Position numbers and translations under genes: made by a program | Origin: Agaribacter marinus | GTDB taxonomy: Bacteria > Pseudomonadota > Gammaproteobacteria > Enterobacterales > Alteromonadaceae | Assembly (NCBI RefSeq): GCF_030160655.1 | Contig: NZ_BSOT01000005.1 | Coordinates: 372,001 to 436,000 of the forward strand | Length of the DNA stretch: 64,000 nucleotides | Direction of reading: 5' to 3' | The notes under the pieces: generated by a model | Seen by the model: the letters and a program-made list of their open reading frames with translations, nothing else | What the model was told of the DNA's origin: nothing | Database searches by the model: none | Shown: positions 51,735-60,822 of the stretch, piece by piece | How the letters are laid out: each line of letters begins with the position of its first letter | Numbering within the stretch: position 1 is the first letter of the stretch

Positions 51735-53183
51735 CTATGCACCGGGTCCGCAATCTATACAATGTAATGGCGGTTGAGGCCCTCGTCCCATTGCTTGAAG
51801 TAAGCTACGCAGTGCACTTCTCAACCCTTCTTCAATTACCGGGTGGTAGAAGGGCATCTGTAATATATCTTCAACTGTCATGCGCATTTGGATTGTCCAT
51901 GCCAGTAGATGAGCCAAATGTTCGTGGCTAGGGCCAATCATTTCGCCTCCTAATAGTGCACCAGTTTCTGTATCGCCGTATAGTCTCATAAACCCCTTGT
52001 TTACAAGCATTACGCGAGATCGCCCTTGGTTTTCAAAGCTGACACTACCAACGGCAAAGTCAATGCCTTTTTCAGTAAGTTGATTAAATGATTTACCAAC
52101 AGTCGCAATTTGTGGATCAGAGAAAACAACACCAAGTACGGTTTTACGAGAACGATGTATAACATTGGGGTAGCGACCGGCATTTTCTCCCGCTAGTCGA
52201 CCTTCATCCGATGCTTCGTGTAATAGGGGGATGTCAGCATTTGCATCGCCAGCAATAAAAATATGGCTGTCGCTACATTGCATGGACAATGGATTATACA
52301 CTGGTATACCACGCTCGCTTAGCTTAAGTGTCGTGTTTTCTAAGCCAATATTATCAACATTTGCACGCCGTCCCGTCGCGGCAAGCAAATAGTCAAAGAC
52401 TTCAGTTTGTTCTTCAGCGTCAGGTGTCGCTTTAAAGGTAATTTGTACGCCTGTTTCGACCCGCTGTATCTTGTTAACTTGCCCGTTACTATGAAAAGGA
52501 AATTCAGCCTTAAAAGTCTTTAGGGCATAGTCGCGAACTTCTGGATCTGACAAAGGTCCGACCGCATCTCTTGCGCCAAACAAATGCACCTTCACACCTA
52601 ACCTATGAAGTGTTTGCCCTAGCTCTAAACCAATTACGCCAGCGCCAAAAACGGCTACTGATTTGGGTAAATCTTGCCAACTAAAGACATCGTCATTGGT
52701 AATGAGCCTATCTTCAGCCTCATTAAATATTGCTGGAATGTTAGGGCGCGAACCTGTTGCAATAATAATACGACCAGCGGTTATCAAGTCGCCGTTTGAA
52801 AGCGTTAAAGTATTATCATCTACAAACTCTGCGTAAGCCTGAATCTTATGTTTTGGATCGAAATCGTTGATATCTTCCTTTACAAAACCAACAAAACGAT
52901 CTCTTTCTTCTCTCACGCGCTTCATTATGGCAATACCATCGACGTCTGGAACTGTACCTTTTAAGCCAAACTTAGAAAAATATTCAGCACGATGTCGTGC
53001 TTCTGCTGGCGCGATGAGCAGCTTTGATGGCATACAACCTACTCTTGCACAGGTCGTTCCATATTCTCCGCCTTCGATTAAGGCTATACTGTCAGTTGAC
53101 TTACGAGCTTCCCTGTACGCCCCCATGCCTGATGTGCCTGTGCCAATGATGGCGATATCAACGTGTCGAGACATTCCACTCAT
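51735..53183 (-). CDS. dihydrolipoamide dehydrogenase-like flavoprotein disulfide reductase
   Basis: 482 residues. FAD-binding IAIIGTGTSGMGAYREA, redox-active pair in GTTCARVGCMPSKLL (CxxxxC), NAD(P)-binding FGAGVIGLELGQTLHRLG, IFIAGDANADIPLLHEA, and C-terminal dimer His in FYHPVIEEGLRSALR. It lies outside any alpha-keto acid dehydrogenase operon, so it more likely serves a stress-related NAD(P)H-dependent reduction. AAGGA is 7 bases upstream of the ATG. The C-terminal tail HCIDCGPGA adds a further CxxC. Confidence 0.85.
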   Translation of the reverse strand: MSGMSRHVDIAIIGTGTSGMGAYREARKSTDSIALIEGGEYGTTCARVGCMPSKLLIAPAEARHRAEYFSKFGLKGTVPDVDGIAIMKRVREERDRFVGFVKEDINDFDPKHKIQAYAEFVDDNTLTLSNGDLITAGRIIIATGSRPNIPAIFNEAEDRLITNDDVFSWQDLPKSVAVFGAGVIGLELGQTLHRLGVKVHLFGARDAVGPLSDPEVRDYALKTFKAEFPFHSNGQVNKIQRVETGVQITFKATPDAEEQTEVFDYLLAATGRRANVDNIGLENTTLKLSERGIPVYNPLSMQCSDSHIFIAGDANADIPLLHEASDEGRLAGENAGRYPNVIHRSRKTVLGVVFSDPQIATVGKSFNQLTEKGIDFAVGSVSFENQGRSRVMLVNKGFMRLYGDTETGALLGGEMIGPSHEHLAHLLAWTIQMRMTVEDILQMPFYHPVIEEGLRSALRSLLQAMGRGPQPPLHCIDCGPGA

Positions 53184-53193
53184 AATTGTGTCC

Positions 53194-53631
53194 TTATATT
53201 TGTTTGTTTTTTGATAGGTTTAACATGTCAATTGACAAGGAAATCACCGACTTTCCGGTTATTTTAGATTCAAGAAATAGTTGAATAACTCCATAAAACA
53301 GCAATAACAAAGATATAAAGTTAATGCTAAAAACCAGACCTTTAACAACTACCGATGCTTGAACAGCAACAATTGTTTGAGTCGCGAGTAGGTCTATAAT
53401 TAATGAGCCAATAAGTGCTAACAAAGAAAGGTTTAACAGCCTCAAGCCTTTGCATAGGTAAGATACTCTAGCGCTTAACAACTGGTAACTTTTTAACGAT
53501 TCCAAATCTGACGGTAACGCCTTTATCAACTCAGTGAGGGCTGCTCTTACATTACCTAATCGCATGGTCGTTGATAAGATGAGTAATGCTATACCTGGTA
53601 CCATTACTGAAGACAAAATGTTAGACAGCAT
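53194..53631 (-). CDS. DUF2721 membrane protein
   Basis: 145 residues from ATG 53631, which overlaps the end of the upstream gene by 11 bases; the longer frame from 53694 is not favoured. Three membrane helices (about 7-24, 72-95, 105-130). ILSSVMVPGIALLILSTTMRLGNVRAALTELIKAL fits DUF2721, an inner-membrane family of unknown function. It lies between the glutamate synthase-like and disulfide reductase genes of the operon. Confidence 0.75.
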   Translation of the reverse strand: MLSNILSSVMVPGIALLILSTTMRLGNVRAALTELIKALPSDLESLKSYQLLSARVSYLCKGLRLLNLSLLALIGSLIIDLLATQTIVAVQASVVVKGLVFSINFISLLLLFYGVIQLFLESKITGKSVISLSIDMLNLSKNKQI

Positions 53632-55129
53632 GATTGTTTGACTCCGGAAATTTCTCCGATAGTGGAATAGAACGACCGTTGTCTTCTGATACAACTCTCG
53701 CGTGATGCCTTTTTAATTCGCGTGGTTCTTTAACACCACAGGCGTGAGCAATAATGCCCACTTCGTAATTCATGTTTTTTGCGTAGTCAGCAACGCGCGT
53801 CGCTTTATCTTTAGGCACTAAGCCTCTCTGCAATTTTTTATTGTGCGTAGTAATTCCAGTAGGGCAGGTGTTTTTATTGCATTGTAAGGCTTGTATGCAT
53901 CCAAGTGCGAACATAAACCCACGCGCAGAAACAACAAAATCAGCGCCCATACTCATTGCCCAAGCTACGCCAGATGGCGTGATCATTTTGCCAGATGCAA
54001 TTACCTTGATTCTCTGTCTTAAGTTGCATTCGTTTAGTTTATCGACTACCCAAGGTAAGCTTTCACGAATCGGTAAACCCATGTAATCCATTAGACTTTG
54101 AGGCGCAGCGCCTGTGCCACCATCTGCACTGTCAATGGTAATAAAGTCTGGTGCAGCGGAAACACCTCGTCGGTTTATTTCGTCGAATAATGTTTCGAAG
54201 AAATGTTCAGCACCTACTACCGTTTTAAAACCGACAGGCTTACCTGTTACCTTGCGAATATGACTAATCATGTCGAGTAAGTCGCCTTCGTTTCGAATGT
54301 CTGGGTGACCGTTAGGGCTAATAGAATCTTGTCCCACGGAAATGCCACGGATTTCCGCTATTTCTGCTGATACCTTTTCACCTGGGAGTATTCCACCTTT
54401 GCCAGGTTTGGCACCTTGGCTCATTTTTATCTCAAACATTTTTACTTGAGGGTATGCAGCCAATTCCTTTAGTCGATGATCACATAACTCACCTTGTTCA
54501 TTGCGTACGCCGTATTTTGCGGTACCAATTTGTACTACTAAATCAGCTCCACCCTCAAGGTGGTGAGGAGAGCAACCGCCTTCTCCAGTATTCATCCAGC
54601 AACCTGCTTTAGCTGCACCTTTCGACAATGCGAGTACGGCAGGTTTTGACAATGCGCCATAACTCATGCCTGAGATGTTAAAGATGGAACTGGTTATATA
54701 AGGTGTTTCACAGTAAAGTTCACCTATAGCAACGTTGCCGGTAGGCGCAATGTCTTCACTCAATGTCGGAAACGGACAATTGACAAACAAAATTTCGCCA
54801 GTAGGTGACAAATTTCTGGTCGAGCCAAACGCTACCGTTGAATCAACATTTTTTGCGGCACGGTAAACCCAAGAACGCTCAGCACGGTTAAATGGCATTT
54901 CTTCACGATCCATTGCAAAGAAATACTGGCGAAAAAATTCACCGTAGTGTTCAAACAGATAACGAAAACGCCCGACAACTGGAAAGTTTCGTCTTACTGT
55001 TTGGCTAGTTTGAGTTTTATCAATGATGTATAGGCTGACCAACAATAATAACAAACAGCCAAGCACAAATATAAAGAGCAAGGCTCCCCATTCAATAATT
55101 TGTAAGCCGATTCCTGACAATGAGTTCAT
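53621..55129 (-). CDS. FMN-binding glutamate synthase-like protein, membrane anchored
   Basis: 502 residues. N-terminal membrane helix (about 12-36), then the FMN/3Fe-4S domain of the glutamate synthase large subunit: NISGMSYGALSKPAVLALSKGAAKAGCWMNTGEGG, SQGAKPGKGGILPGEKV, TIDSADGGTGAAPQSL and the cluster cysteines in CIQALQCNKNTCPTGI. It lacks the amidotransferase domain, so it is not a full GOGAT; such standalone proteins are of uncertain function and often redox-linked. Part of the 56261-to-50450 operon. Confidence 0.85.
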   Translation of the reverse strand: MNSLSGIGLQIIEWGALLFIFVLGCLLLLLVSLYIIDKTQTSQTVRRNFPVVGRFRYLFEHYGEFFRQYFFAMDREEMPFNRAERSWVYRAAKNVDSTVAFGSTRNLSPTGEILFVNCPFPTLSEDIAPTGNVAIGELYCETPYITSSIFNISGMSYGALSKPAVLALSKGAAKAGCWMNTGEGGCSPHHLEGGADLVVQIGTAKYGVRNEQGELCDHRLKELAAYPQVKMFEIKMSQGAKPGKGGILPGEKVSAEIAEIRGISVGQDSISPNGHPDIRNEGDLLDMISHIRKVTGKPVGFKTVVGAEHFFETLFDEINRRGVSAAPDFITIDSADGGTGAAPQSLMDYMGLPIRESLPWVVDKLNECNLRQRIKVIASGKMITPSGVAWAMSMGADFVVSARGFMFALGCIQALQCNKNTCPTGITTHNKKLQRGLVPKDKATRVADYAKNMNYEVGIIAHACGVKEPRELKRHHARVVSEDNGRSIPLSEKFPESNNHAV

Positions 55130-55197
55130 TCAATATTTCTCTTAAATTTAGCGCCATCCGCTGGCTAGAATTTTTTATAATGTCCATAAACAATGCG

Positions 55198-55776
55198 TTA
55201 AACGCTGAGTAAAGGATCTATAAGCGCTTGCCAATCCTCTAGTGACGACTGATGACTAAGGGGCGCATTATTTGAATTGTTAATGAATATGGTTGGTGTT
55301 CCCCATACCGATTTAGTTGCTGAGTAACGAATAGGTGTGCGCGCAAGCTCATAAACGTCACTGGCCGCCATTTGCTGAATAAATGTTTCTTTGTCTACGC
55401 CGGCAAAATCGTGAGCCGTCGCGGCAACCAATTGCTTAAGATCCTCGTGTGTCTTATGCAAAAAGACATTGTTGTAAAACAAGGATTGGCGTTCATAGAG
55501 ATAGGTAACAAAATCAAAATACTGCTGTGCATTTCCCTTAGCTAAAGCAAATATACCCAAGCTCATGTCCCAAGCTTGCCGATGATTACTTAATGTAATT
55601 AAGTGCAAGCGAATACTGAGTGATTCGTTTTTGTAATGTGCTAAAACATCAAGTATTTGAGGCCATATTGCCTTTGAATGTGGGCATTGAATGTCAACAA
55701 ATAAGTCTATTTTTACATCTGCGTTTACCGCACCTAGCAGTACACCACTTTCTCTTTTTGGAATCGGAATTGTCAT
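55198..55776 (-). CDS. thioredoxin-fold (DsbA-like) protein with single active-site Cys
   Basis: 192 residues, without a signal peptide. VNADVKIDLFVDIQCPHSKAIWPQIL places one cysteine where DsbA has CxxC (CPHS), and a cis-Pro loop WGTPTIFINN follows. The thioredoxin fold with inserted helices is typical of DsbA/2-hydroxychromene isomerase relatives. Cytoplasmic single-Cys members are probably transferases or glutathione-linked rather than oxidases. It sits 11 bases after the DUF417 gene in the operon. Confidence 0.75.
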   Translation of the reverse strand: MTIPIPKRESGVLLGAVNADVKIDLFVDIQCPHSKAIWPQILDVLAHYKNESLSIRLHLITLSNHRQAWDMSLGIFALAKGNAQQYFDFVTYLYERQSLFYNNVFLHKTHEDLKQLVAATAHDFAGVDKETFIQQMAASDVYELARTPIRYSATKSVWGTPTIFINNSNNAPLSHQSSLEDWQALIDPLLSV

Positions 55777-55787
55777 TTAAGTCAACC

Positions 55788-56261
55788 TCATTTTTTTATC
55801 GCGTTAGCGCTTTCGTTTAGGACCCAAATAGATGCAACTAACAGACCAAGGTCTTTTAATAGAAATTGTCCTGGTACCACGGATACCGCTAAACCGCCAA
55901 CATCTGGTAAAAATACGCCTGGGGTAGTAAAGAAAAACGTACTGGTAACAATGAATGTTGCGGTAGCTAAGATCGCCCCTATGAATGAAAGTAAAGGGTC
56001 AATAAAGCGAAGTAATATGAGTACGGCTACAACAAGTTCGACAGCGCCAATTAGGTTTGAAGCGCCTTGCTGACCAAGTAATGGCAGTAAGAATGATACG
56101 AATGGACTATTGGCGATAAGCCCTTCAATTGCTGCAGCCTCATAGCTAGTAAATTTCATTAAGCCAAACCACGTAAAGATGATTGGTAACACAATATAGA
56201 AGCCTTTTTCTGCGATAGCGCTAACAACCGTTTCTACAGGTTTAGGTAAAAGTATTGACAT
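55788..56261 (-). CDS. DUF417 (YkgB-like) membrane protein
   Basis: 157 residues from ATG 56261, with AAGGA upstream; the longer form from 56318 is not supported. Four membrane helices; FYIVLPIIFTWFGLMKFTSYEAAAIEGLIANSPFVSFLLPLLG and IGAVELVVAVLILLRF are diagnostic of DUF417, whose E. coli member YkgB/RclC responds to reactive chlorine species. It is the first gene of the minus-strand operon, opposite a TetR gene with direct repeats between. Confidence 0.85.
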   Translation of the reverse strand: MSILLPKPVETVVSAIAEKGFYIVLPIIFTWFGLMKFTSYEAAAIEGLIANSPFVSFLLPLLGQQGASNLIGAVELVVAVLILLRFIDPLLSFIGAILATATFIVTSTFFFTTPGVFLPDVGGLAVSVVPGQFLLKDLGLLVASIWVLNESANAIKK

Positions 56262-56425
56262 GCTAGTAGTTTCCTTTTTATTTAGGCGATATAAAAACCG
56301 ATATTCAGAGATAGACAATCCCTAACAAACTGAATGAAGGCATTTTATATGTGAATTTTTAAGATGTAGTGAATCTATCGTTGCGAATGCTTTTGCCATA
56401 CATGATAGATTAACAATATTATTGC

Positions 56426-56505
56426 GGACCAATCAGTAACAATAGATGCAAATATTATTCTATAAAAACAAGAAACGCAAGAAGTTAAGGACCGTTCAGT
56501 AACAA
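56426..56505. promoter_or_regulatory. two direct repeats, probable TetR operators
   Basis: GGACCAATCAGTAACAA (56426-56442) and GGACCGTTCAGTAACAA (56489-56505) differ at 2 of 17 positions and are 63 bases apart, six helical turns, so they face the same side of the DNA. They lie between the divergent DUF417 operon and the tetR gene. The GACC...CAGT core resembles NemR/AcuR-type TetR operators. Confidence 0.65.
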
Positions 56506-56553
56506 AATGCTGTAGTGGTATCATATCGGCAAATGCGAGGAGTCAAGGTATCA

Positions 56554-57126
56554 ATGGCTAGACAACGCGAATTCGATAAAAATATTGCGCTTGAGCGTAT
56601 TAAAAATACATTTTGGAGACTCGGTTACGTGGGTACTTCTATTAGTGATCTTGAAGAAGCGACAGGGTTAAAAAAGCAAAGTCTGTACAGAGTATTCAAG
56701 AGTAAGAAGCAGATGTATTTAGCCGCGCTCAACGACTATGAATCGGTTGAAATTAATGATGCATTCAATCGCTTAGACGGCCCTGAACCTGCCCAGCTTA
56801 AGTTTAAACGAATGTTCGATTACGTGATTGATTCTGTTTTTTCAAGTAAGGATAAAAGAGGTTGTTTTTTTTGTAACGCGATTGCAGACCAATCTCAACT
56901 CGATGTCGAAATTGGGGCGTTCATCAAAAGTTGTTACGAGCGAATACTAAATAGATTTGTTAAAACCTTAGAAGCGGAACTCCCATATAAAAAGGATCAA
57001 AACAGTAGCTTTAAAAAGGCGTCTCAAATTTTAATGAGCTATATTGGGCTTAGGTTGATGATAAAAGCCGATGTAAATAGTGATAGGCTTATGCAATCTA
57101 TCGATTTGGCTATTCAAACGATATAG
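56554..57126 (+). CDS. TetR-family transcriptional regulator
   Basis: 190 residues from ATG 56554 (start MARQREFD). N-terminal helix-turn-helix ALERIKNTFWRLGYVGTSISDLEEATGLKKQSLYRVFKSKKQMYLAAL. The ligand domain contains RGCFFCNAIADQS with two close cysteines (CFFC), a possible electrophile sensor as in NemR/AcuR-type regulators. It probably represses itself and the divergent redox operon through the two direct repeats. Confidence 0.85.
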   Translation: MARQREFDKNIALERIKNTFWRLGYVGTSISDLEEATGLKKQSLYRVFKSKKQMYLAALNDYESVEINDAFNRLDGPEPAQLKFKRMFDYVIDSVFSSKDKRGCFFCNAIADQSQLDVEIGAFIKSCYERILNRFVKTLEAELPYKKDQNSSFKKASQILMSYIGLRLMIKADVNSDRLMQSIDLAIQTI

Positions 57127-57201
57127 AGAGGAATGTGTTAGTAGCTAGTGTACTCATTTTGGCTACCATTTATTGCTCTCAAGAATGATGCGGTTAGTGT
57201 A

Positions 57202-57230
57202 AAAAGCAACTTCAGTCGCTTTTATTTATC
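57202..57230 (+). terminator. terminator-like hairpin after tetR
   Basis: AAAAGC (57202-57207) and GCTTTT (57218-57223), extended inside by ACT/AGT, are followed by ATTTAT. It lies 76 bases after the tetR stop. Confidence 0.5.
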
Positions 57231-57259
57231 CGACGTGTTTTTAAACAGGATACTGAGTG

Positions 57260-57290
57260 TAAAGAGCCCCAGAAAATGTAGGGCTCTCAT
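57260..57290 (-). terminator. terminator of the subtilase gene
   Basis: AGAGCCC (57263-57269) and GGGCTCT (57281-57287) form a 7-base stem. Read on the minus strand it is followed by TTTACAC, and it lies 57 bases beyond the subtilase stop. Confidence 0.5.
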
Positions 57291-57304
57291 ATTTAAGTAT
57301 TTAG

Positions 57305-57330
57305 CGCTTAACTGATATTAAGCGTTTTTT
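57305..57330 (+). terminator. intrinsic terminator with T6 tail
   Basis: CGCTTAA (57305-57311) pairs with TTAAGCG (57318-57324), loop of 6 bases, then TTTTTT. The orientation serves plus-strand read-through from tetR into the convergent subtilase gene. Confidence 0.65.
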
Positions 57331-57342
57331 AAACTCGTCATT

Positions 57343-59841
57343 TTAGAAATCAACCGTGACAGGCTCAGAACATGCGGTTGTGACGTCACATACCATATAG
57401 GTAAAGCTGCTACCGTCTACTCTACGCCCGCGATCTCTGTATATTCCGGTATTCTCAGTTTCCGCAATTAATTCACCATTGCGATAAACTGACACCATAT
57501 CTGCACTTGAACCAGCATAGGAAAGGTCAACACGTAAGTTACCAAATCTAGACTTGTACGCCCTGACAATTTCGTTCGTAATATTTGAGTCAGAAACACT
57601 AATATTCATAGTCACACTGTCATCAAGGCCTTCCACGTCAGTCGCTGTTAGCGTTACGTCATAGTTGCCTGTGGCGGCAAATACGTGAATAGGATTTGTT
57701 TCAGAGGAGGACATACCGTCTCCAAAATCCCAAGTGTAAGTGTCTATATCTCCATTGGAATCTGTGCTTTCATTTGTGAATGTCACCTGTAAGCCCTCAT
57801 CGACATAACTAAAAGCGGCAACGGGTGGGGTTGGTCCAACTTCACCGACAGCGTCAAACGTTAATGACCAGTTGTTAACTTGTCCGTCATCACCGTCAAA
57901 TGAATCGAGCACATTTAGCACCCAATCACCAGTACCAACTTCGCCATTAAAAATTGGCGTTGAGTAACTTTCTACAATGTCATCAGTTGCGCCCCCCGTG
58001 GTTTGCCTTAATGTATACGCTGTGCCTGCAGGGGATGTGAGTGTTAAGGTCAAGTCACCGCTGTAAGTATGGGTAATATCAACAGACACTTCAGTGCCAA
58101 ATAGCGTTAAGTCATCGGGTACATTGATTGTTAAATCTAGCCCTAAATCATCGGGGTCTGATTCGTTTGGCACTGTTGCAACTGGCTCTCCAAGGTAAGG
58201 ATAGTTAAAGGTTGTGATCCCTTGGGGAAGTACATATAAGTTTACTGTACTGCTTTTTTCCAAATCTCCGCTCGTGCCAACAACGCTAAAACTGTATTCA
58301 CCCCAAGCAGTATCATTTTCAGTATCTACATCTAAGGTGAATAGATCACCCGGGAACGCGGTCGTCGTTGATAGCGAGGCGATACCGTAATCATCGTCGA
58401 TTTCAAGACTGACTTCGCCATCCCATTCTGCTAATGAACCAACAGAGAACTCAAACATCATACTGTCACCCGCAACAATTTCCGCACTTGATGGGCTGAC
58501 CGATAACGTAAAACTGGGCTCTGGGTCTGTCATTGCCAAGGCATTATTGACGTTAAGGCGCTTACCAGAAACAGTTCTCCCTTCTGCCCATGCATTGTCG
58601 TCGCCGGACGTTAGCAATATTTCTTTCATTTCGCTAATGCTTAAGTCAGGGTCTATTGACCAGAGCAGTGCGGCAGATCCTGCGACGTGAGGGGTTGCCA
58701 TAGATGTGCCAGAAAATACTGAGTAAGTATTGCCTGGCGTTGTGGACAATATTGCTGCCCCTGGCGCGGTTAGGTCAACCGATGTTAAACCAAACGAATC
58801 TCCGTCATCTGCGTCATTGCGGTTGGTGTTTGCAACGGCAACTAAGTTTTCGTTATCGTAGCTGGAAGGGTAGTGTGGAGACGCGTCATTATCTGTCCCA
58901 GCATTGCCCGCAGCTGCAAAGAACATTATACCTGCATCTCCCGCAGCACTGATTGAGTCTTTTAATGCTTGGCTAAAAGGACCTCCGCCCCAACTGTTAT
59001 TGGTTGCTTTAATATTGATCCCGGCTATTTTTAGCGCCGTAAAATAATCAATACATTCAATCGCCCCAGCGGTAGAACCTGTGCCATCATCACCCAAAAA
59101 CTTACACGCGGCAATTGATACTTGATGGTTAACACCAACAACACCAATACCGTTGTCGCCACTCGCGCCTATTGTGCCAGATACATGAGTACCGTGGGCA
59201 TCGTCGTCTATTGGATCACTATCGCCATTGGCAGTATCGATGCCGTATATGTCGTCAATATAGCCATTGTTGTCATTGTCTATACCGTCGTTTGGGGTTT
59301 CATTGGGGTTTATCCACATGTTGTCAATTAGGTCTTCATGCGCATAGTCGACACCGGTGTCAATCACGCCAATGACAATATCTCGTGAACCTGTCGTAAT
59401 GTCCCACGCTTCGGCTGCGTCTATGTCGGCGTCAGCTGTGCCACCGTTTTGTCCCGTGTTATTCAAACCCCACAAGTCACCATACCGAGTGTCGCTGGGG
59501 GTGAGCGCCTTCTTCCATACATAATTAGGTTCGGCGTATGCTACGGCAGCATTGTTTTTCAACACTTCAATTGCTTGTTTTACCGAATAACCGCGAAGCT
59601 CCAATTGTGCGACGCGGCCTTGCATTAGGTTTTTGAAGCGGTCATCAATTTCATCACGATTGGCGTCGCTAATTCGAGCACCAACGGAGTTACGGGCTTG
59701 AGCTTTTTGTTGCGTCGAAGCGGAAGCTTTGTAGACGACAATAACAGTGTTGTCGTACATTTCTGGATCAGCGGGTTGCGATGACGTTGCCGCAAATGCT
59801 GGAAGCATCGCCATCATAATGGCGGTTAACTTAGTTTTCAT
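57343..59841 (-). CDS. secreted subtilisin-family protease with P-domain and PKD domain
   Basis: 832 residues from ATG 59841. Signal peptide (TAIMMAMLPAFAA), I9-type propeptide (NTVIVVYKASAS to NYVWKK), and S8 catalytic domain with Asp in IGVIDTGVDYAHEDL, His in DDDAHGTHVSGTIGA and Ser in FSGTSMATPHVAG. An acidic calcium-loop insertion DGIDNDNNGYIDD lies between the Asp and His motifs. Behind it come a beta domain, a P/homo B domain (LGLDLTINVPDDL to NNWSLTFDAVG), a PKD domain (FTNESTDSNGDIDTYTWDFGDG) and a short C-terminal beta domain. This is a typical secreted marine bacterial protease. Only TGG-rich context precedes the start (GGA, 9 bases). It is divergent from the curli operon. Confidence 0.9.
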   Translation of the reverse strand: MKTKLTAIMMAMLPAFAATSSQPADPEMYDNTVIVVYKASASTQQKAQARNSVGARISDANRDEIDDRFKNLMQGRVAQLELRGYSVKQAIEVLKNNAAVAYAEPNYVWKKALTPSDTRYGDLWGLNNTGQNGGTADADIDAAEAWDITTGSRDIVIGVIDTGVDYAHEDLIDNMWINPNETPNDGIDNDNNGYIDDIYGIDTANGDSDPIDDDAHGTHVSGTIGASGDNGIGVVGVNHQVSIAACKFLGDDGTGSTAGAIECIDYFTALKIAGINIKATNNSWGGGPFSQALKDSISAAGDAGIMFFAAAGNAGTDNDASPHYPSSYDNENLVAVANTNRNDADDGDSFGLTSVDLTAPGAAILSTTPGNTYSVFSGTSMATPHVAGSAALLWSIDPDLSISEMKEILLTSGDDNAWAEGRTVSGKRLNVNNALAMTDPEPSFTLSVSPSSAEIVAGDSMMFEFSVGSLAEWDGEVSLEIDDDYGIASLSTTTAFPGDLFTLDVDTENDTAWGEYSFSVVGTSGDLEKSSTVNLYVLPQGITTFNYPYLGEPVATVPNESDPDDLGLDLTINVPDDLTLFGTEVSVDITHTYSGDLTLTLTSPAGTAYTLRQTTGGATDDIVESYSTPIFNGEVGTGDWVLNVLDSFDGDDGQVNNWSLTFDAVGEVGPTPPVAAFSYVDEGLQVTFTNESTDSNGDIDTYTWDFGDGMSSSETNPIHVFAATGNYDVTLTATDVEGLDDSVTMNISVSDSNITNEIVRAYKSRFGNLRVDLSYAGSSADMVSVYRNGELIAETENTGIYRDRGRRVDGSSFTYMVCDVTTACSEPVTVDF

Positions 59842-60300
59842 TAGTAGATTCCAAATTTTATGCAAGCAAAGCTCACACTTTACTTTGCATGAATTAGTAT
59901 TTAGAACCTTCTCTCAATCAAATCTATCACAACACTCAACACATACAACTTATTCAAAGTTTGGTATGTCTTTCTAGTCATTATGACGAAAAATACTACT
60001 TTTATGTGACAAAAAGCATTGATTCGTATGCTAAATGGTACTTTAAGGTGATGCGTTGAATTGGCACTGCGTTAAATTGTAAAGCGTTGTCCTGATTAAA
60101 ATGTAAATTAATAATGCGTTAAAAAGTTGATTACTTTATTGGTACTTTTGTATTACGCGTTGAACGGTTTGACTGACTAATGAGTACATTTAACGCAATC
60201 ATTGTGCTGAATTAATACTTTAGGGTGATGGTATCTTGCGACACAAAAAGGTTACATAAAAGGTGTTAGATAATAATAATTAAATCAAGGAAGATGCCAG
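59842..60300. promoter_or_regulatory. divergent subtilase/csgB control region with GCGTTRAA motif cluster
   Basis: No gene is seen in this 459-base AT-rich gap. It contains GCGTTGAA (60053-60060), GCGTTAAA (60069-60076), a partial GCGTTGTC (60084-60091), GCGTTAAA (60116-60123), GCGTTGAA (60157-60164) and the reverse copy TTTAACGC (60189-60196). The first three are 15-16 bases apart, the others at 32, 41 and 32 bases. The pattern suggests a multi-site regulator for curli expression. Confidence 0.45.
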
Positions 60301-60792
60301 TTGAATCATTCGCGTTATACATTATTTGAGCTTCGGTATTTACGAATTGCTTATGTATTTTTTGTCAGTTGTTCTATCGCGTTTAACGCAGTTGCTTCTA
60401 ATCCTGATTTTAGTAATAAACCATCTGACGACCTAGCAGAATCTCCTCTTTCATTAAGTCTAAATGGCCCTGCCATCATAGTCGACGCTTCACACTCAAT
60501 CATAAGCGTTGGGCAATATGGGTTAAACAACATCACCAACATATTACAAGCCGGTAATGCGTCAAACACGTCGAATGTGTTTCAACGAGGTAATGTAAAC
60601 ATTGCTGTAATTACGCAATTTGGCAGTGGGAATGAAGTGAATCTCATTCAAGAAAATAATGCTAACTATGTCGAAATAATTCAAGACGGGTTTGATAACG
60701 TTGCCAATATAAATCAAACAGGTGAGCAAGCGTTTATTGTTCGCCAAATCGGGAATGAAATGGTTGTAAATATTACTCAATATATAGAATAA
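60301..60792 (+). CDS. csgB: curlin minor subunit/nucleator CsgB
   Basis: 163 residues. TTG start with AAGGAAG 7-8 bases upstream. Signal region about 15-33 (IAYVFFVSCSIAFNAVA). The mature part has four to five imperfect curlin repeats with the N-x5-Q spacing: GQYGLNNITNILQAGNASN, TSNVFQRGNVNIAVITQFGSG, NEVNLIQENNANYVEIIQDG, NVANINQTGEQAFIVRQIGNE. CsgB is exported through CsgG and nucleates CsgA amyloid on the outer membrane surface. It precedes csgA by 30 bases. Confidence 0.85.
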   Translation: MNHSRYTLFELRYLRIAYVFFVSCSIAFNAVASNPDFSNKPSDDLAESPLSLSLNGPAIIVDASHSIISVGQYGLNNITNILQAGNASNTSNVFQRGNVNIAVITQFGSGNEVNLIQENNANYVEIIQDGFDNVANINQTGEQAFIVRQIGNEMVVNITQYIE

Positions 60793-60822
60793 ATGTGATA
60801 TTACGGCCAAATGGAGAATACC

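Noticed and set aside
58704-59375. Several plus-strand frames of 67-82 residues
   Set aside because: They are antisense to the subtilase catalytic domain; their His/Arg-rich text is typical of reverse-frame translation.
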